A stretch of 42,421 nucleotides of DNA, from NCBI GenBank assembly GCA_002427745.1, contig DIYF01000062.1, forward strand, positions 1 to 42,421, read 5' to 3'. The DNA comes from Roseivirga sp. UBA6061 (GTDB taxonomy: Bacteria > Bacteroidota > Bacteroidia > Cytophagales > Cyclobacteriaceae). A program made the position numbers and the translations under genes. The notes under the pieces were generated by a model. The model was not told the origin of the DNA and made no database searches. It saw nothing but the letters and a program-made list of their open reading frames with translations. Positions 18,455 through 26,746 of the stretch are shown in pieces; the first letter of the stretch is position 1, and each line of letters starts with the position of its first letter.

Positions 18455-20359
18455 CTACCACCCCGGAATATTGAAGTCCCACCCTAAACTAAGTATGCTG
18501 ATTTCAATATGGTTTTCTTTAATGGTTCCAACCCAGGGGTAGCCGTTAATGCCGCAATAAAAAGAAAACGATTGCTTTACCTGATCGAAAACACCACCGG
18601 AAAAAGAGCCCATTGCTCCGGTGTTTCCGGTACTATATGTGTAGCCCCATACTTCTGAATTATTACGCAGTTTTAATGTCATCGCTATGGTACGGCTTCC
18701 GAATTTTCCGTAAAACCGGCCAATCGGGAGTCTCTGATCCTGCTTTTGGAGGGTAATTTCCGCGCCTGATGTCAGCATGATCGAAAGCGAACCATTGCGG
18801 TAACTTCCCTGAGCAATTTGCAAGGGGTTATCTTTTGGGTCAACCTCTGTAAAAGAACAGCTCCCGAAGTCAGATGAAGGGTTGTAACTTCCTGTGTACA
18901 TATGTTGCACATTGTTGTTGTCCGTTGTGACAAAGCATGCATCGAAATCAGTAGTACTGTCTCCATTCAAGAAGATTTGCATACAAACATTCCCAAAGTC
19001 AGAAGAGGTACCCAGGAATGTACCACTGATGGAAGTGTCAGGTGGAATGGTGTAAGCGCGCTCCTCTTCAGTGTAGCTTTTATACCTTCTGAATCCCAGC
19101 ATCAGACCGGAACAATCATAGCCATATCCATTTGCTACAAAATCATTTCCCTGATTCATGATGATGCTTGAAAGCACAAAAGGGTTCTCGGAATCAATAT
19201 CGTTATCTGCGGGAACACGAGACGTAACACTGCCACCCCCATATTGACCGAGAATGCTTCCGTCTTTCAATTTGAAAGAAATACCGTCAATCACATTACC
19301 GACATGGGCCTGTACCTGAACAATGGGGTTGTCTCCCGACAGCTTAATCACACCGCCATAGGGAGCAGTCAATCTCACTTTACCCATTTCATCATCGAAA
19401 GGGAAACTGTGGTTTTTATAGATATCAGGGCCCATGCGTGGGGCGGTTTCCTCTGGCCATGACACCTGAAGCCCCTGAATGGCATCCAGGTTTGTGTCGT
19501 GTCTTCCCCAAACTTTAAGCTGGCTGATCAATCCTTTTACTTTATCGGCTTCATCCCGTTGGTTGAAATCATATTTTTCGAAACAGTCCGCGTAATAATA
19601 GTTTGCATCATCACCCGATGCCGCATCTCCCAATACAGCCAGGTAGTATTCCTGAGGAGGGGAGAGCATATCTTGCACAGCATTTGGAGTAGGGTTCTTT
19701 AAGTATTGCCAATAGTGATAGTAGGTCGCAGACTCAGCCATGGCTGCATTGTACTTAGCTACCCAGCTGGAGATCTTTTCAATGCGCCCAGTCCCTGAAG
19801 GAAATGTGCTGGTCAAAGTACTTCGGGTATAGTCAGTAAACTCCGTGATCCGGCTGGTGAGTTTGTCATTGACGCCATTAGTACCATTAATAAAGGCTTG
19901 GGTAAAGCCCCAGTCTGATCCATGCAGCACACCATCTCGTAGCAAGATCAGATACATCGTGGCCATTTTGGAGAAGAGTGGGAGCAGGCCATATTCATAT
20001 CCCGAAAGTTTGAAAGAGGGATATTCCTGGGCAAAACCCGATTCCGCATTGGTCCACTGTTCACCAATTTCAGCGGCACTCGATCCATTGGATATGGCGG
20101 ACTGGTAACTATCCATCAGGTTTTTGAGACCAGCTAATTTGGCGTCAATTTCTGTATAAGCAAATGAAGCCATTTTCGTATCGATCATTGTGCTGACCCG
20201 GTCTTTGATAGAACCCCACACATCCTCTTCAGAAGAAGGCCAGAATATACCAACAAGACCGCTTAATATACCTCCGGCAACGGGCACTTCGCCCAGGCCT
20301 GTTTGAATGACCGTTTCGGCCGCATTGTTCCAGTCAATATCGTAGACTAAATCTGACAT
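18455..20359 (-). CDS. Cry delta-endotoxin N-domain protein with jacalin-like beta-prism
   Basis: Residues about 20-185 of this 634-residue protein closely follow the pattern of the Endotoxin_N helical pore-forming domain of Bacillus Cry toxins: GILSGLVGIFWPS, KMASFAYTEIDAKLAGL, YPSFKLSGYEYGLLPLFS, MYLILLRDGVLHGSDWG, and an ITEFTDYTR helix. Residues about 331-425 look like a jacalin-type beta-prism lectin (APYGG, VGNVIDGISFKLKDGS, QYGGGS). Residues 435-634 are a beta-rich domain with repeated GxF/GxY-type strands and two SSDFGxC-like repeats that I do not recognise. No signal peptide is visible, as in crystal-forming Cry proteins. The known family makes pores in gut-cell membranes; whether this protein does is inference. 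It is monocistronic with a structured upstream region. Confidence 0.75.
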   Translation of the reverse strand: MSDLVYDIDWNNAAETVIQTGLGEVPVAGGILSGLVGIFWPSSEEDVWGSIKDRVSTMIDTKMASFAYTEIDAKLAGLKNLMDSYQSAISNGSSAAEIGEQWTNAESGFAQEYPSFKLSGYEYGLLPLFSKMATMYLILLRDGVLHGSDWGFTQAFINGTNGVNDKLTSRITEFTDYTRSTLTSTFPSGTGRIEKISSWVAKYNAAMAESATYYHYWQYLKNPTPNAVQDMLSPPQEYYLAVLGDAASGDDANYYYADCFEKYDFNQRDEADKVKGLISQLKVWGRHDTNLDAIQGLQVSWPEETAPRMGPDIYKNHSFPFDDEMGKVRLTAPYGGVIKLSGDNPIVQVQAHVGNVIDGISFKLKDGSILGQYGGGSVTSRVPADNDIDSENPFVLSSIIMNQGNDFVANGYGYDCSGLMLGFRRYKSYTEEERAYTIPPDTSISGTFLGTSSDFGNVCMQIFLNGDSTTDFDACFVTTDNNNVQHMYTGSYNPSSDFGSCSFTEVDPKDNPLQIAQGSYRNGSLSIMLTSGAEITLQKQDQRLPIGRFYGKFGSRTIAMTLKLRNNSEVWGYTYSTGNTGAMGSFSGGVFDQVKQSFSFYCGINGYPWVGTIKENHIEISILSLGWDFNIPGW

Positions 20360-20423
20360 AATTATAGTGTTTTGGTTGTGAAAAAGTTTTGTCTCAGGAA
20401 AAGATAGCTGTGGGGTATTGCTT

Positions 20424-20468
20424 AAAAAAAAATCACTCCCGAACCTCGCAATTTGAGGTATGAAGTGA
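20424..20468 (-). terminator. Terminator-like stem-loop with T9 run upstream of the Cry-like gene
   Basis: Read on the minus strand, TCACT/AGTGA (20464-20468 with 20433-20437) encloses ACCTC/GAGGT (20455-20459 with 20443-20447), followed at once by nine T residues (20424-20432 as A on plus). This is intrinsic-terminator architecture, 65 bases before the Cry-like start codon and reading towards it. It could be a leader attenuator of that gene or the end of a small transcript. Confidence 0.6.
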
Positions 20469-20499
20469 GCGATTAGTGGTACGAAGGCTTTTTTGGCAA

Positions 20500-20578
20500 A
20501 TACGCTGAGAGTGAGTTTGGCAGGGGCGAATAGTTGAGTAAGTGTTCCGATGGCTATTGGAACTTTATCTCAGCGTAT
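20500..20578. repeat. Perfect 11-bp inverted repeat enclosing a second hairpin
   Basis: ATACGCTGAGA (20500-20510) is repeated as its exact reverse complement TCTCAGCGTAT (20568-20578). Inside the 57-base interior, GTTCCGAT (20544-20551) pairs with ATTGGAAC (20556-20563) with one wobble and a GGCT tetraloop. The nested arrangement suggests a folded RNA or an intergenic repeat unit rather than chance. It lies between the tricorn-gene terminator and the terminator-like element upstream of the Cry-like gene. Confidence 0.6.
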
Positions 20579-20615
20579 GAATCTGTATTCAGGTGGGTAA
20601 CTCTTATTCAAATAA

Positions 20616-20644
20616 AAAACCCCGAAGCACTGCCTCGGGGTTTT
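20616..20644 (-). terminator. Intrinsic terminator of the tricorn-like peptidase gene
   Basis: AAAACCCCGA (20616-20625) pairs with TCGGGGTTTT (20635-20644) around a nine-base loop. On the minus strand the stem is followed by a T-rich tract (TTTTTTATTT), four bases past the stop codon of the peptidase gene. This is a textbook intrinsic terminator. Confidence 0.9.
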
Positions 20645-20648
20645 CAGG

Positions 20649-23600
20649 TCAATTACCTATCTGATTTAAAAGCTCCTGGACAGCACGTTTAAGCTGAGTG
20701 TCCTGATTTTTAATTTTGTCATCTGGATTATTGTATACTTCAATATCTGGTGTTGCCGGGCCCAGCTCCATATTAGACAAGGTGTTTTTTACATACCAGC
20801 CTCTGAAGGGCATTCTTACGAATGATCCATCTATCAGACCGGTACCGCCAGTAGATATTACTGCACCAAATGTAGCCTCTCCCACGAGCTTTCCTATGCC
20901 TAAAGATTTATAGGCATGCGAGAAGATTTCTGCATTGGAATAGCTTGTATGATTTATCAGTGTGATCGAGGGTTTTACCCAGGAGGCCAGGGGCAAGCGC
21001 TCACTAAAGGGGTAATGGTTCACAAATTTGGTATGTTCCTTTTCCAGGTTTTTGGCAGCACCTCTGGGTACTGTATAAGCGTATTGTTTCACATTTAATA
21101 CGGCCATGAGATAGTCGGTGGTCCAACCGCCACCATTGTATCTTACATCTATGACAATGCCTTCTTTTCCTAAACCGGAAGCCGTTAATTCTCTTTCAAA
21201 ACGCTCAAAACTTATCCAGTTCATGCCCTGGATATGGAGGTATCCCAGGCGGCCATTGGAGTACTTTTCCGTCAGACGCTGTCTCTCTTTGACCCAGGCA
21301 TTATAGTTTTCAATGCGATTGCTGGCTTTTGGCCTTATAACCACTTCACGCTTACTGTTGTCTGTACTTACATCGAGATAGATTTTTTCGTTGGAGGTGC
21401 CCATTAATAAACTGTAGGCATTCAGGTTTTTAGAAAGTTGCGTTCCGTTTATGGCCGTGATCACGTCACCCGGGTTAATCTTACTCACCTCTCTGTCCGC
21501 GGGCATATTGGCGATTACACCTTCTACCAATAAGCTCCCGTTATTTTGGGGTTTCATTTCCAGGCCTAGCAACCCTGTAGACTCAAACTGTAGATCTTCC
21601 CTGGGTGCTCCGCCTCTTAGTCCCATATGGCTGGCGTTGATTTGCCCCAGCATCCAATTGAAGATATTCTGAAAATCTCCCCTGGTAGAAGCTTTCATGG
21701 CCAGAGGCTTGTAGGTTTTCTTAAGGGCATTCCAGTTCTGCCCGTGAAAGTCAGGATCATAAAAACCATCGTTAATGGCTTTCCAGGCTTCTTCAAATAT
21801 CTGGTTCGATTCTGCTTTGTAATCGACATCCATTCGTGCTGTAAAAGGAAGATTTTCAGACTTATCACTGGCTACATTGATTCTGGCCAGGTTTCCGAAA
21901 CCACGCGTCAGGTATAAGTGTGACTGCTTTTTATTGAACTGGAGGTTGAATGGACGAGAATTGTTAGTGGTAATCGGTTTTCTGTTCCGGCCATTCCAGT
22001 CTATTTTGAATAAGTCGTTTTGTACATCGGGATTCTCCCTGGAACCATTGCCTGTAGTATAGTAAATGGTTTTTCCGTCTTTAGAAATGGCCTGAGCAAA
22101 TTCTCCACCGGTGTAAGATGTCACCTGGGCCTGTCGCTCATGGATGTCTTCAAAATCAATTCTTATTTTGGTCGTACCATCGGCATCTCCACCCTTCTTC
22201 TTTTTTCCTTTGGCAGCAAGCTTTTCCTCTTCCCAGTCCTGGGCTGTTTTTTGCCAGTCTGCTTTGTTCAGCCAGATAAACCAGACATCATAATCACTAT
22301 TGTTTCGATTTGAAGAAAACACCAGTTTTTTGCCATCAGCACTCCAGATGGGGCCATTGTCCTGCTTAGGATGCAGGGATACATTTACGGGTTTTTGAGA
22401 ATTATCAGCCTTGTGAATATAGATTTCTCCGTTAAAATCTAATCCGCTTAGATTATACGCGAGCCACTCTGAATCAGGAGACCAGGTATAACCCGAAGGG
22501 GTACTCCAGCCATCCAGCAGTACAGTTTCATCTGAGAGTTTGCCATCTTCAATTGAGGCCACAATAAACTTACCACGTCCTCTTAAAAAGGCTACTTTTT
22601 TACCGTCAGGAGATATTACCGGGTTAGACTCCGATACATCAGTTTTGGTCAGACGGTTAATTTTATGCTTTAAGCTTCTGAAAATATTGGTTTCTGCAGG
22701 GTCATCAGATTGCACCGTGTAAAAGTCATTTTGCCCGTCACGATCTGAGACAAACAGGAGCGTGCTGTCATTCATCCAGGTTACATTCCGGTCTCTGTAA
22801 GGCGAACTGGATACGTTAACTGCTCTTCGGTTTTCGCGGTTGTTTTCTTTTACAAAAATCTCTCCTCTGATAACAAAGGCAGTGTGTTTACCATCAGGTG
22901 AAATCGCAAACTCTCCGGCTCTGTTTGAAAAACGCTGATGTTCAACAGGGTCAAACTTATAATCTGATGCAATGCTGATGTTGACTTTTTTGGAAGCCTT
23001 AGAGCCGGTGTTGAAAATAGTGACCTCATCACCTCTGGAAGTAATTAAATCACGCTTGTTCTTACTTAAGTGAAATGAAAAAAGACCGAATTTTTTGAAT
23101 GAGGTTACCTGACTAATATCTCCCTTCTTATTTCCTGAAGCGTCAATCGACAGCTTGTGTACATTGTATTTTCCGCTTCTGGATGACTGAAAATAAATCG
23201 TCTCATCATCGCCCCATTGTGGGTAAAAATCATTTCCATCAAAGGTGGTTAGCTGTGTATAGGTGTCGTTTTTAATGTTGTAGAGCCAGATGTTTCTGTT
23301 GGCAGGTCCACGATAAGCCTCTCTCTGAATTCGGCAGCTTCCTTTAACGAAGGCGATAAGATTTCCATTGGGAGACAGCGTAGCGTCAAAGCCCAAAGCG
23401 CTCATAAAGCGATAGGGCGTGCCTCCGCTTTGATTTACTATTTGAATCTCCTGTTCACGTTCTACCTGGGCAAAGCTTCGCCTGGACATAAACAGTATAT
23501 TTCCATCAGCCGTAAACTCAGAAATATTATCACCAGATGAGTGGTAGGTCAAACGTTTTGGCAGCCCGCCCGCAGCTGGGATGGTATAAATATCATTATT

Positions 23601-23861
23601 GCCATAGCGATTACTTTGAAAGGCAATGGTTTTGCCGTCTTTGCTCCACAAAGGCCTGGTATCATTGGCTTCATGTACGGTAACACGCCTTGCGTTTTGC
23701 CCATTTGTATCTGATACCCAGATATCGCCCTGAAAATTGAATGCGATGGATTGCCCATCAGGGCTCAAAGAGGGGAAATTGACTAATGGAGAATTGTTTT
23801 GTGCATTAACACTCGCTATGGTTAGCGTTAGTAGTGCCAAAACTGTTAATAACCTTTTCAT
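20649..23861 (-). CDS. Tricorn-like S41 peptidase with WD40-like beta-propeller and PDZ domains
   Basis: The 1070-residue protein has a signal peptide (MKRLLTVLALLTLTIASVNAQ), so it is exported. Residues about 30-640 contain many PD40-type propeller blades with the SPDGxxIAF, WSKDGKTIAFQSNR and WSADGKKLVFSSNR patterns. A helical spacer, a PDZ domain (about 740-820, with NPGDVITAINGTQL) and an S41 tail-specific-protease core follow. The likely nucleophile is Ser975 in HTSYSNAEIF, with the GIVIDVRYNGGGWTTD block before it. Tricorn in archaea trims peptides from the proteasome; exported Bacteroidota homologues more likely degrade peptides in the periplasm. Monocistronic with its own terminator; divergent from the kinase at 24234. 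Confidence 0.92.
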   Translation of the reverse strand: MKRLLTVLALLTLTIASVNAQNNSPLVNFPSLSPDGQSIAFNFQGDIWVSDTNGQNARRVTVHEANDTRPLWSKDGKTIAFQSNRYGNNDIYTIPAAGGLPKRLTYHSSGDNISEFTADGNILFMSRRSFAQVEREQEIQIVNQSGGTPYRFMSALGFDATLSPNGNLIAFVKGSCRIQREAYRGPANRNIWLYNIKNDTYTQLTTFDGNDFYPQWGDDETIYFQSSRSGKYNVHKLSIDASGNKKGDISQVTSFKKFGLFSFHLSKNKRDLITSRGDEVTIFNTGSKASKKVNISIASDYKFDPVEHQRFSNRAGEFAISPDGKHTAFVIRGEIFVKENNRENRRAVNVSSSPYRDRNVTWMNDSTLLFVSDRDGQNDFYTVQSDDPAETNIFRSLKHKINRLTKTDVSESNPVISPDGKKVAFLRGRGKFIVASIEDGKLSDETVLLDGWSTPSGYTWSPDSEWLAYNLSGLDFNGEIYIHKADNSQKPVNVSLHPKQDNGPIWSADGKKLVFSSNRNNSDYDVWFIWLNKADWQKTAQDWEEEKLAAKGKKKKGGDADGTTKIRIDFEDIHERQAQVTSYTGGEFAQAISKDGKTIYYTTGNGSRENPDVQNDLFKIDWNGRNRKPITTNNSRPFNLQFNKKQSHLYLTRGFGNLARINVASDKSENLPFTARMDVDYKAESNQIFEEAWKAINDGFYDPDFHGQNWNALKKTYKPLAMKASTRGDFQNIFNWMLGQINASHMGLRGGAPREDLQFESTGLLGLEMKPQNNGSLLVEGVIANMPADREVSKINPGDVITAINGTQLSKNLNAYSLLMGTSNEKIYLDVSTDNSKREVVIRPKASNRIENYNAWVKERQRLTEKYSNGRLGYLHIQGMNWISFERFERELTASGLGKEGIVIDVRYNGGGWTTDYLMAVLNVKQYAYTVPRGAAKNLEKEHTKFVNHYPFSERLPLASWVKPSITLINHTSYSNAEIFSHAYKSLGIGKLVGEATFGAVISTGGTGLIDGSFVRMPFRGWYVKNTLSNMELGPATPDIEVYNNPDDKIKNQDTQLKRAVQELLNQIGN

Positions 23862-24233
23862 TATATAGATGATTTTTAAAATGCTTCTTAAACCGAGGCA
23901 ATTACGCCATGTGAATTGATTTTTCAGGCTTACTTATGTAAGTGGCAGGAATGGTTGTCTTTTTGGCGACAGTTTGGGGTTGAGGAGACTTTTGGATGGT
24001 TTTTTTATTCACTATGTCCCTCCTCAATGTCTTTGTGAGGCAGGTTGTTTTTGAAATTTGATGTGGGTTAGTATTGCCGACTTATGCGTGTGGCATTATA
24101 CAGGAAGCGGGGAGGTTATTTAATTCTGACCTCCATGAATGTTTAGTATCCTTTTCGGCAGCTTCAGGTCCAGATTTATCAGTTCCAGCCAGAGATTCTT
24201 TCAACTCCCTACAATTATTCTCAGCTTGCACTT
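23862..24233. other. Divergent intergenic region without a gene
   Basis: This 372-base gap separates the divergent tricorn-like and LytS-like genes and must hold both promoters. I see no convincing coding frame. The only clear structure is the short palindrome CTTAC-TTAT-GTAAG at 23929-23942, about 70 bases upstream of the peptidase start; it could be an operator. No exact TAnnTTTG box was found on either strand. Confidence 0.5.
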
Positions 24234-25223
24234 ATGTCCAGATCAGAAAAGATCTTACCCATAGCAATCGCCTTATTCGCCCCTGCTATTAGTTTTTTAA
24301 ACAGCTCGTTGAATGCAGAAGAGGTCAACTACACATTGTTGATTGTTAAATACCTGCAAGGCACCTTAGTGCTAATGATCCTCTGGTATTTGAACAGATG
24401 GTTGCTATTGAAAACGGAAAACTCCAAAAACAAGTCAGCGACTATTTTCGGTGTCAATGCCATCATTATTGTCTTAGTCACTCTTTTGGCTTCTTCCGGC
24501 ATTACGGAGGACATAACGATAGACTCCAGCCCCTTTTTCTTACTGGTTCGTCTGTCTTTGATTGTATTGATCTTCAATATTGTGCTTAGAGTGTTCAATG
24601 AGCAAAAGAAGAATGCCGAACTACAGGTCCAAAACCTCTCACTTAAGACTGAAAACCTGAAGTTTCAGGTAGACATGCTTAAACAGCAGATTAACCCTCA
24701 TTTTCTTTTTAACAGTCTGAACACACTGCTGGATTTGGTTGAGAGTAAGAGCGAAGATGCTGTTGACTATATTCAAAACTTCTCTGGGCTTTACAGAAAT
24801 GTACTCCAAAGCGCTCAATACGACTTTATTATCCTAAGCCAGGAATTAGAGTTCCTTGAGGCGTATAGTGATTTACTCAGGGTGCGATTCAAAGAGGCCA
24901 TTGACTTACAAATTGAAATCGATCCTGCACAATACGACTTGCTCATTCCACCCTTGAGCTTACAGTTTCTAGTTGAAAATGCGGTGAAACATAATCAACT
25001 GTCCATTGAGCATCCGTTGCGTATTTCGATCAAATCGATGGATGACTCACTGGAGGTTTCTAACAAAATAATACCCAAGGAGTATTCTGCACCTGGCGAA
25101 AAGGTGGGCTTGATCAACCTCCAACAAAGGTTTTCAATTCTACATCAACCCATTAGCTATGGAGAAGCTAACGGCTGTTTCAAAGTGCAATTGCCTTTAA
25201 AATCCCCCTCTCATGTCAACTAA
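24234..25223 (+). CDS. LytS-type sensor histidine kinase
   Basis: The intact 329-residue kinase has four predicted membrane helices (about residues 8-24, 38-57, 70-88 and 100-120), a short coiled coil, and the His_kinase box INPHFLFNSLNTLLD with the acceptor at His156. The ATPase N-box is LQFLVENAVKHNQ and the G-box region is VGLINLQQRFSIL. It overlaps the following LytTR regulator by 11 bases, giving a clear cognate pair. It is a useful intact comparator for the frameshifted kinase at 1955. The ligand is unknown. Confidence 0.94.
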   Translation: MSRSEKILPIAIALFAPAISFLNSSLNAEEVNYTLLIVKYLQGTLVLMILWYLNRWLLLKTENSKNKSATIFGVNAIIIVLVTLLASSGITEDITIDSSPFFLLVRLSLIVLIFNIVLRVFNEQKKNAELQVQNLSLKTENLKFQVDMLKQQINPHFLFNSLNTLLDLVESKSEDAVDYIQNFSGLYRNVLQSAQYDFIILSQELEFLEAYSDLLRVRFKEAIDLQIEIDPAQYDLLIPPLSLQFLVENAVKHNQLSIEHPLRISIKSMDDSLEVSNKIIPKEYSAPGEKVGLINLQQRFSILHQPISYGEANGCFKVQLPLKSPSHVN

Positions 25224-25986
25224 TATCAGAACACTCATCATTGAAGACGAGCCAGCAGCGGTTAATCGCCTGAGCAAAGAGTTGAATAAGGTAGAATCGG
25301 TGGTTTTTGAGGTTTTGGAAGTCATCGATAGCGTTAAGGAGGCTGTCAGTTGGATTCAAGAGCACGATGAAGTTGAATTGATCTTTATGGACATACAGAT
25401 CAGGGATGGTCTGAGCCTTGAAATATTCAGACAAGTGAAGGTCAAAAGCCCGGTGATCTTTACTACGGCCTATGATGAATATGCGCTACAGGCCTTTAAA
25501 GTAAACAGTATTGACTACCTCCTGAAGCCTGTCAATACGGTTGAGCTGAAAGCAGCAGTCACACGATACTTAGAGTTGCGACAAGGCCCGGCTGACAATT
25601 ATATGCAACAGCTAACCAGCCTGGTGGAATCTTATAAACCCTCAAACTATAGGTCGAGTTTCTTAGTCTCTTACAGACATAAGATGATCATGATAGATGT
25701 GAATGAAGTGGCCTATTTATATGTGAAGGAAAGAGGCGTGTTTATGAAGAAAAAAGACGGGCTGGAGTATATGGTAGACTTCTATCTGGACGACCTGGAA
25801 AAGCAACTTGATCCCGCCAGGTTCTATCGGGCCAATCGCCAGTTCCTGGTGGCCCGGGCCGCTATCAGAGAAATTGAGACTTACTTTAATGGCAGGCTTA
25901 TTTTAACTGTGGTTCCTGAAAGCACTACTCCAATCATTATCAGCAAAGGCAAAGCTGCTGAGTTCAAAAGGTGGGCTGATTACTAA
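25213..25986 (+). CDS. LytTR-family response regulator
   Basis: The 257-residue protein has a receiver domain (acidic EDEP near residues 11-14, acceptor Asp60 in IFMDIQIRDG, Lys in YLLKPV) and a C-terminal LytTR domain (about 150-255; EVAYLYVKERGVFMK, FYRANRQFLVARAAIREIE). It is co-translated with the upstream LytS-type kinase. A weak terminator follows. The DUF2147/efflux operon 320 bases downstream on the same strand is a candidate target by position only. Confidence 0.93.
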   Translation: MSTNIRTLIIEDEPAAVNRLSKELNKVESVVFEVLEVIDSVKEAVSWIQEHDEVELIFMDIQIRDGLSLEIFRQVKVKSPVIFTTAYDEYALQAFKVNSIDYLLKPVNTVELKAAVTRYLELRQGPADNYMQQLTSLVESYKPSNYRSSFLVSYRHKMIMIDVNEVAYLYVKERGVFMKKKDGLEYMVDFYLDDLEKQLDPARFYRANRQFLVARAAIREIETYFNGRLILTVVPESTTPIIISKGKAAEFKRWADY

Positions 25987-26012
25987 GTTATCGGCTGGCT
26001 AACTCTTTTTTA
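25986..26012 (+). terminator. Weak intrinsic terminator after the LytTR regulator
   Basis: AGTTA (25986-25990) pairs with TAACT (26000-26004) around a nine-base GC-rich loop, followed by CTTTTTTATT. The stem is only five base pairs, so efficiency is doubtful, but the position at the stop codon and the T-run support it. Confidence 0.5.
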
Positions 26013-26304
26013 TTCAGAGAGGCTGCTTCAGAAGTGAATCAATACATCGTTCCCGATCCTGGCCGGGAATTCCAACCTGCTTTCTGCCAAATACATGGAA
26101 ATCACTGCTATAGCGAGGGTGACGAAAAAGTCTTTTGAGACAGTCGCTCTATTCTAAGCGGGCATTGTCGCTAAGCCTGGATATAACTCGGCTTCACATA
26201 TTCCTCTTCAGTCTGCCTTTTGTCAGTTTCAGCAAGTTCGTCATTCTTATGGCCAGGGCAGCATCGTTCCTTTACACATACAATAAATCAGAAAGGAAAA
26301 AACG
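26013..26304 (+). other. Intergenic region upstream of the DUF2147/efflux genes
   Basis: No credible gene is visible in this gap. It should contain the promoter of the genes starting at 26305, but no exact Bacteroidota promoter box was found. Confidence 0.4.
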
Positions 26305-26736
26305 ATGAAACAGATTCTAATCATAAGCTTATTACTTGCTGGGGTTTCAGTGCAGTCTTATGGCCAAAGTGAGATAAGTGGCTACTGGCGAGCGGGTGAA
26401 AGTAAGACCATAGTTGCCTTTGCCGAAATCGGGAAAGAAGTCTATCAGGGTACGGTCGCCTGGCTTGAAAAGCCAACAGATAAAAAGGGTGAGCCTCACA
26501 AAGACGGGAAAAATCCCGACAAGTCATTGAGGAGCCGTCATATCCTAGGCCTTCCCATGGTTGAGCGACTTGACTATGAAAATGGCAGCTGGACCGGGAA
26601 GCTTTACTCACCGAAAAATGGAAAAACTGTCAACGCCACCTTCACTTTAGAGGGAGAAGATAAGCTTAAAGTGAAGGTCAGTTACAGGGGGCTCAAAAGA
26701 ACCCAGGTCTGGTACAGAACTCAATTGCCTAAATAA
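26305..26736 (+). CDS. DUF2147 exported protein
   Basis: The 143-residue protein has a signal peptide (MKQILIISLLLAGVSVQSYGQ) and a single DUF2147 (PF09917) beta-barrel-like domain. Matching blocks are SGYWRAGE, GTVAWLEKP, a DGKNPDKSLRSRHILGLPM segment, GKLYSPKNGKTVNATFTL and RTQVWYRTQ. The family is periplasmic or outer-membrane-associated and functionally uncharacterised. An AGAAAGGA stretch lies just before the start. It sits 10 bases before the TolC-like gene, so it is probably the first cistron of the efflux operon. Confidence 0.85.
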   Translation: MKQILIISLLLAGVSVQSYGQSEISGYWRAGESKTIVAFAEIGKEVYQGTVAWLEKPTDKKGEPHKDGKNPDKSLRSRHILGLPMVERLDYENGSWTGKLYSPKNGKTVNATFTLEGEDKLKVKVSYRGLKRTQVWYRTQLPK

Positions 26737-26746
26737 CCAGAAAGTC

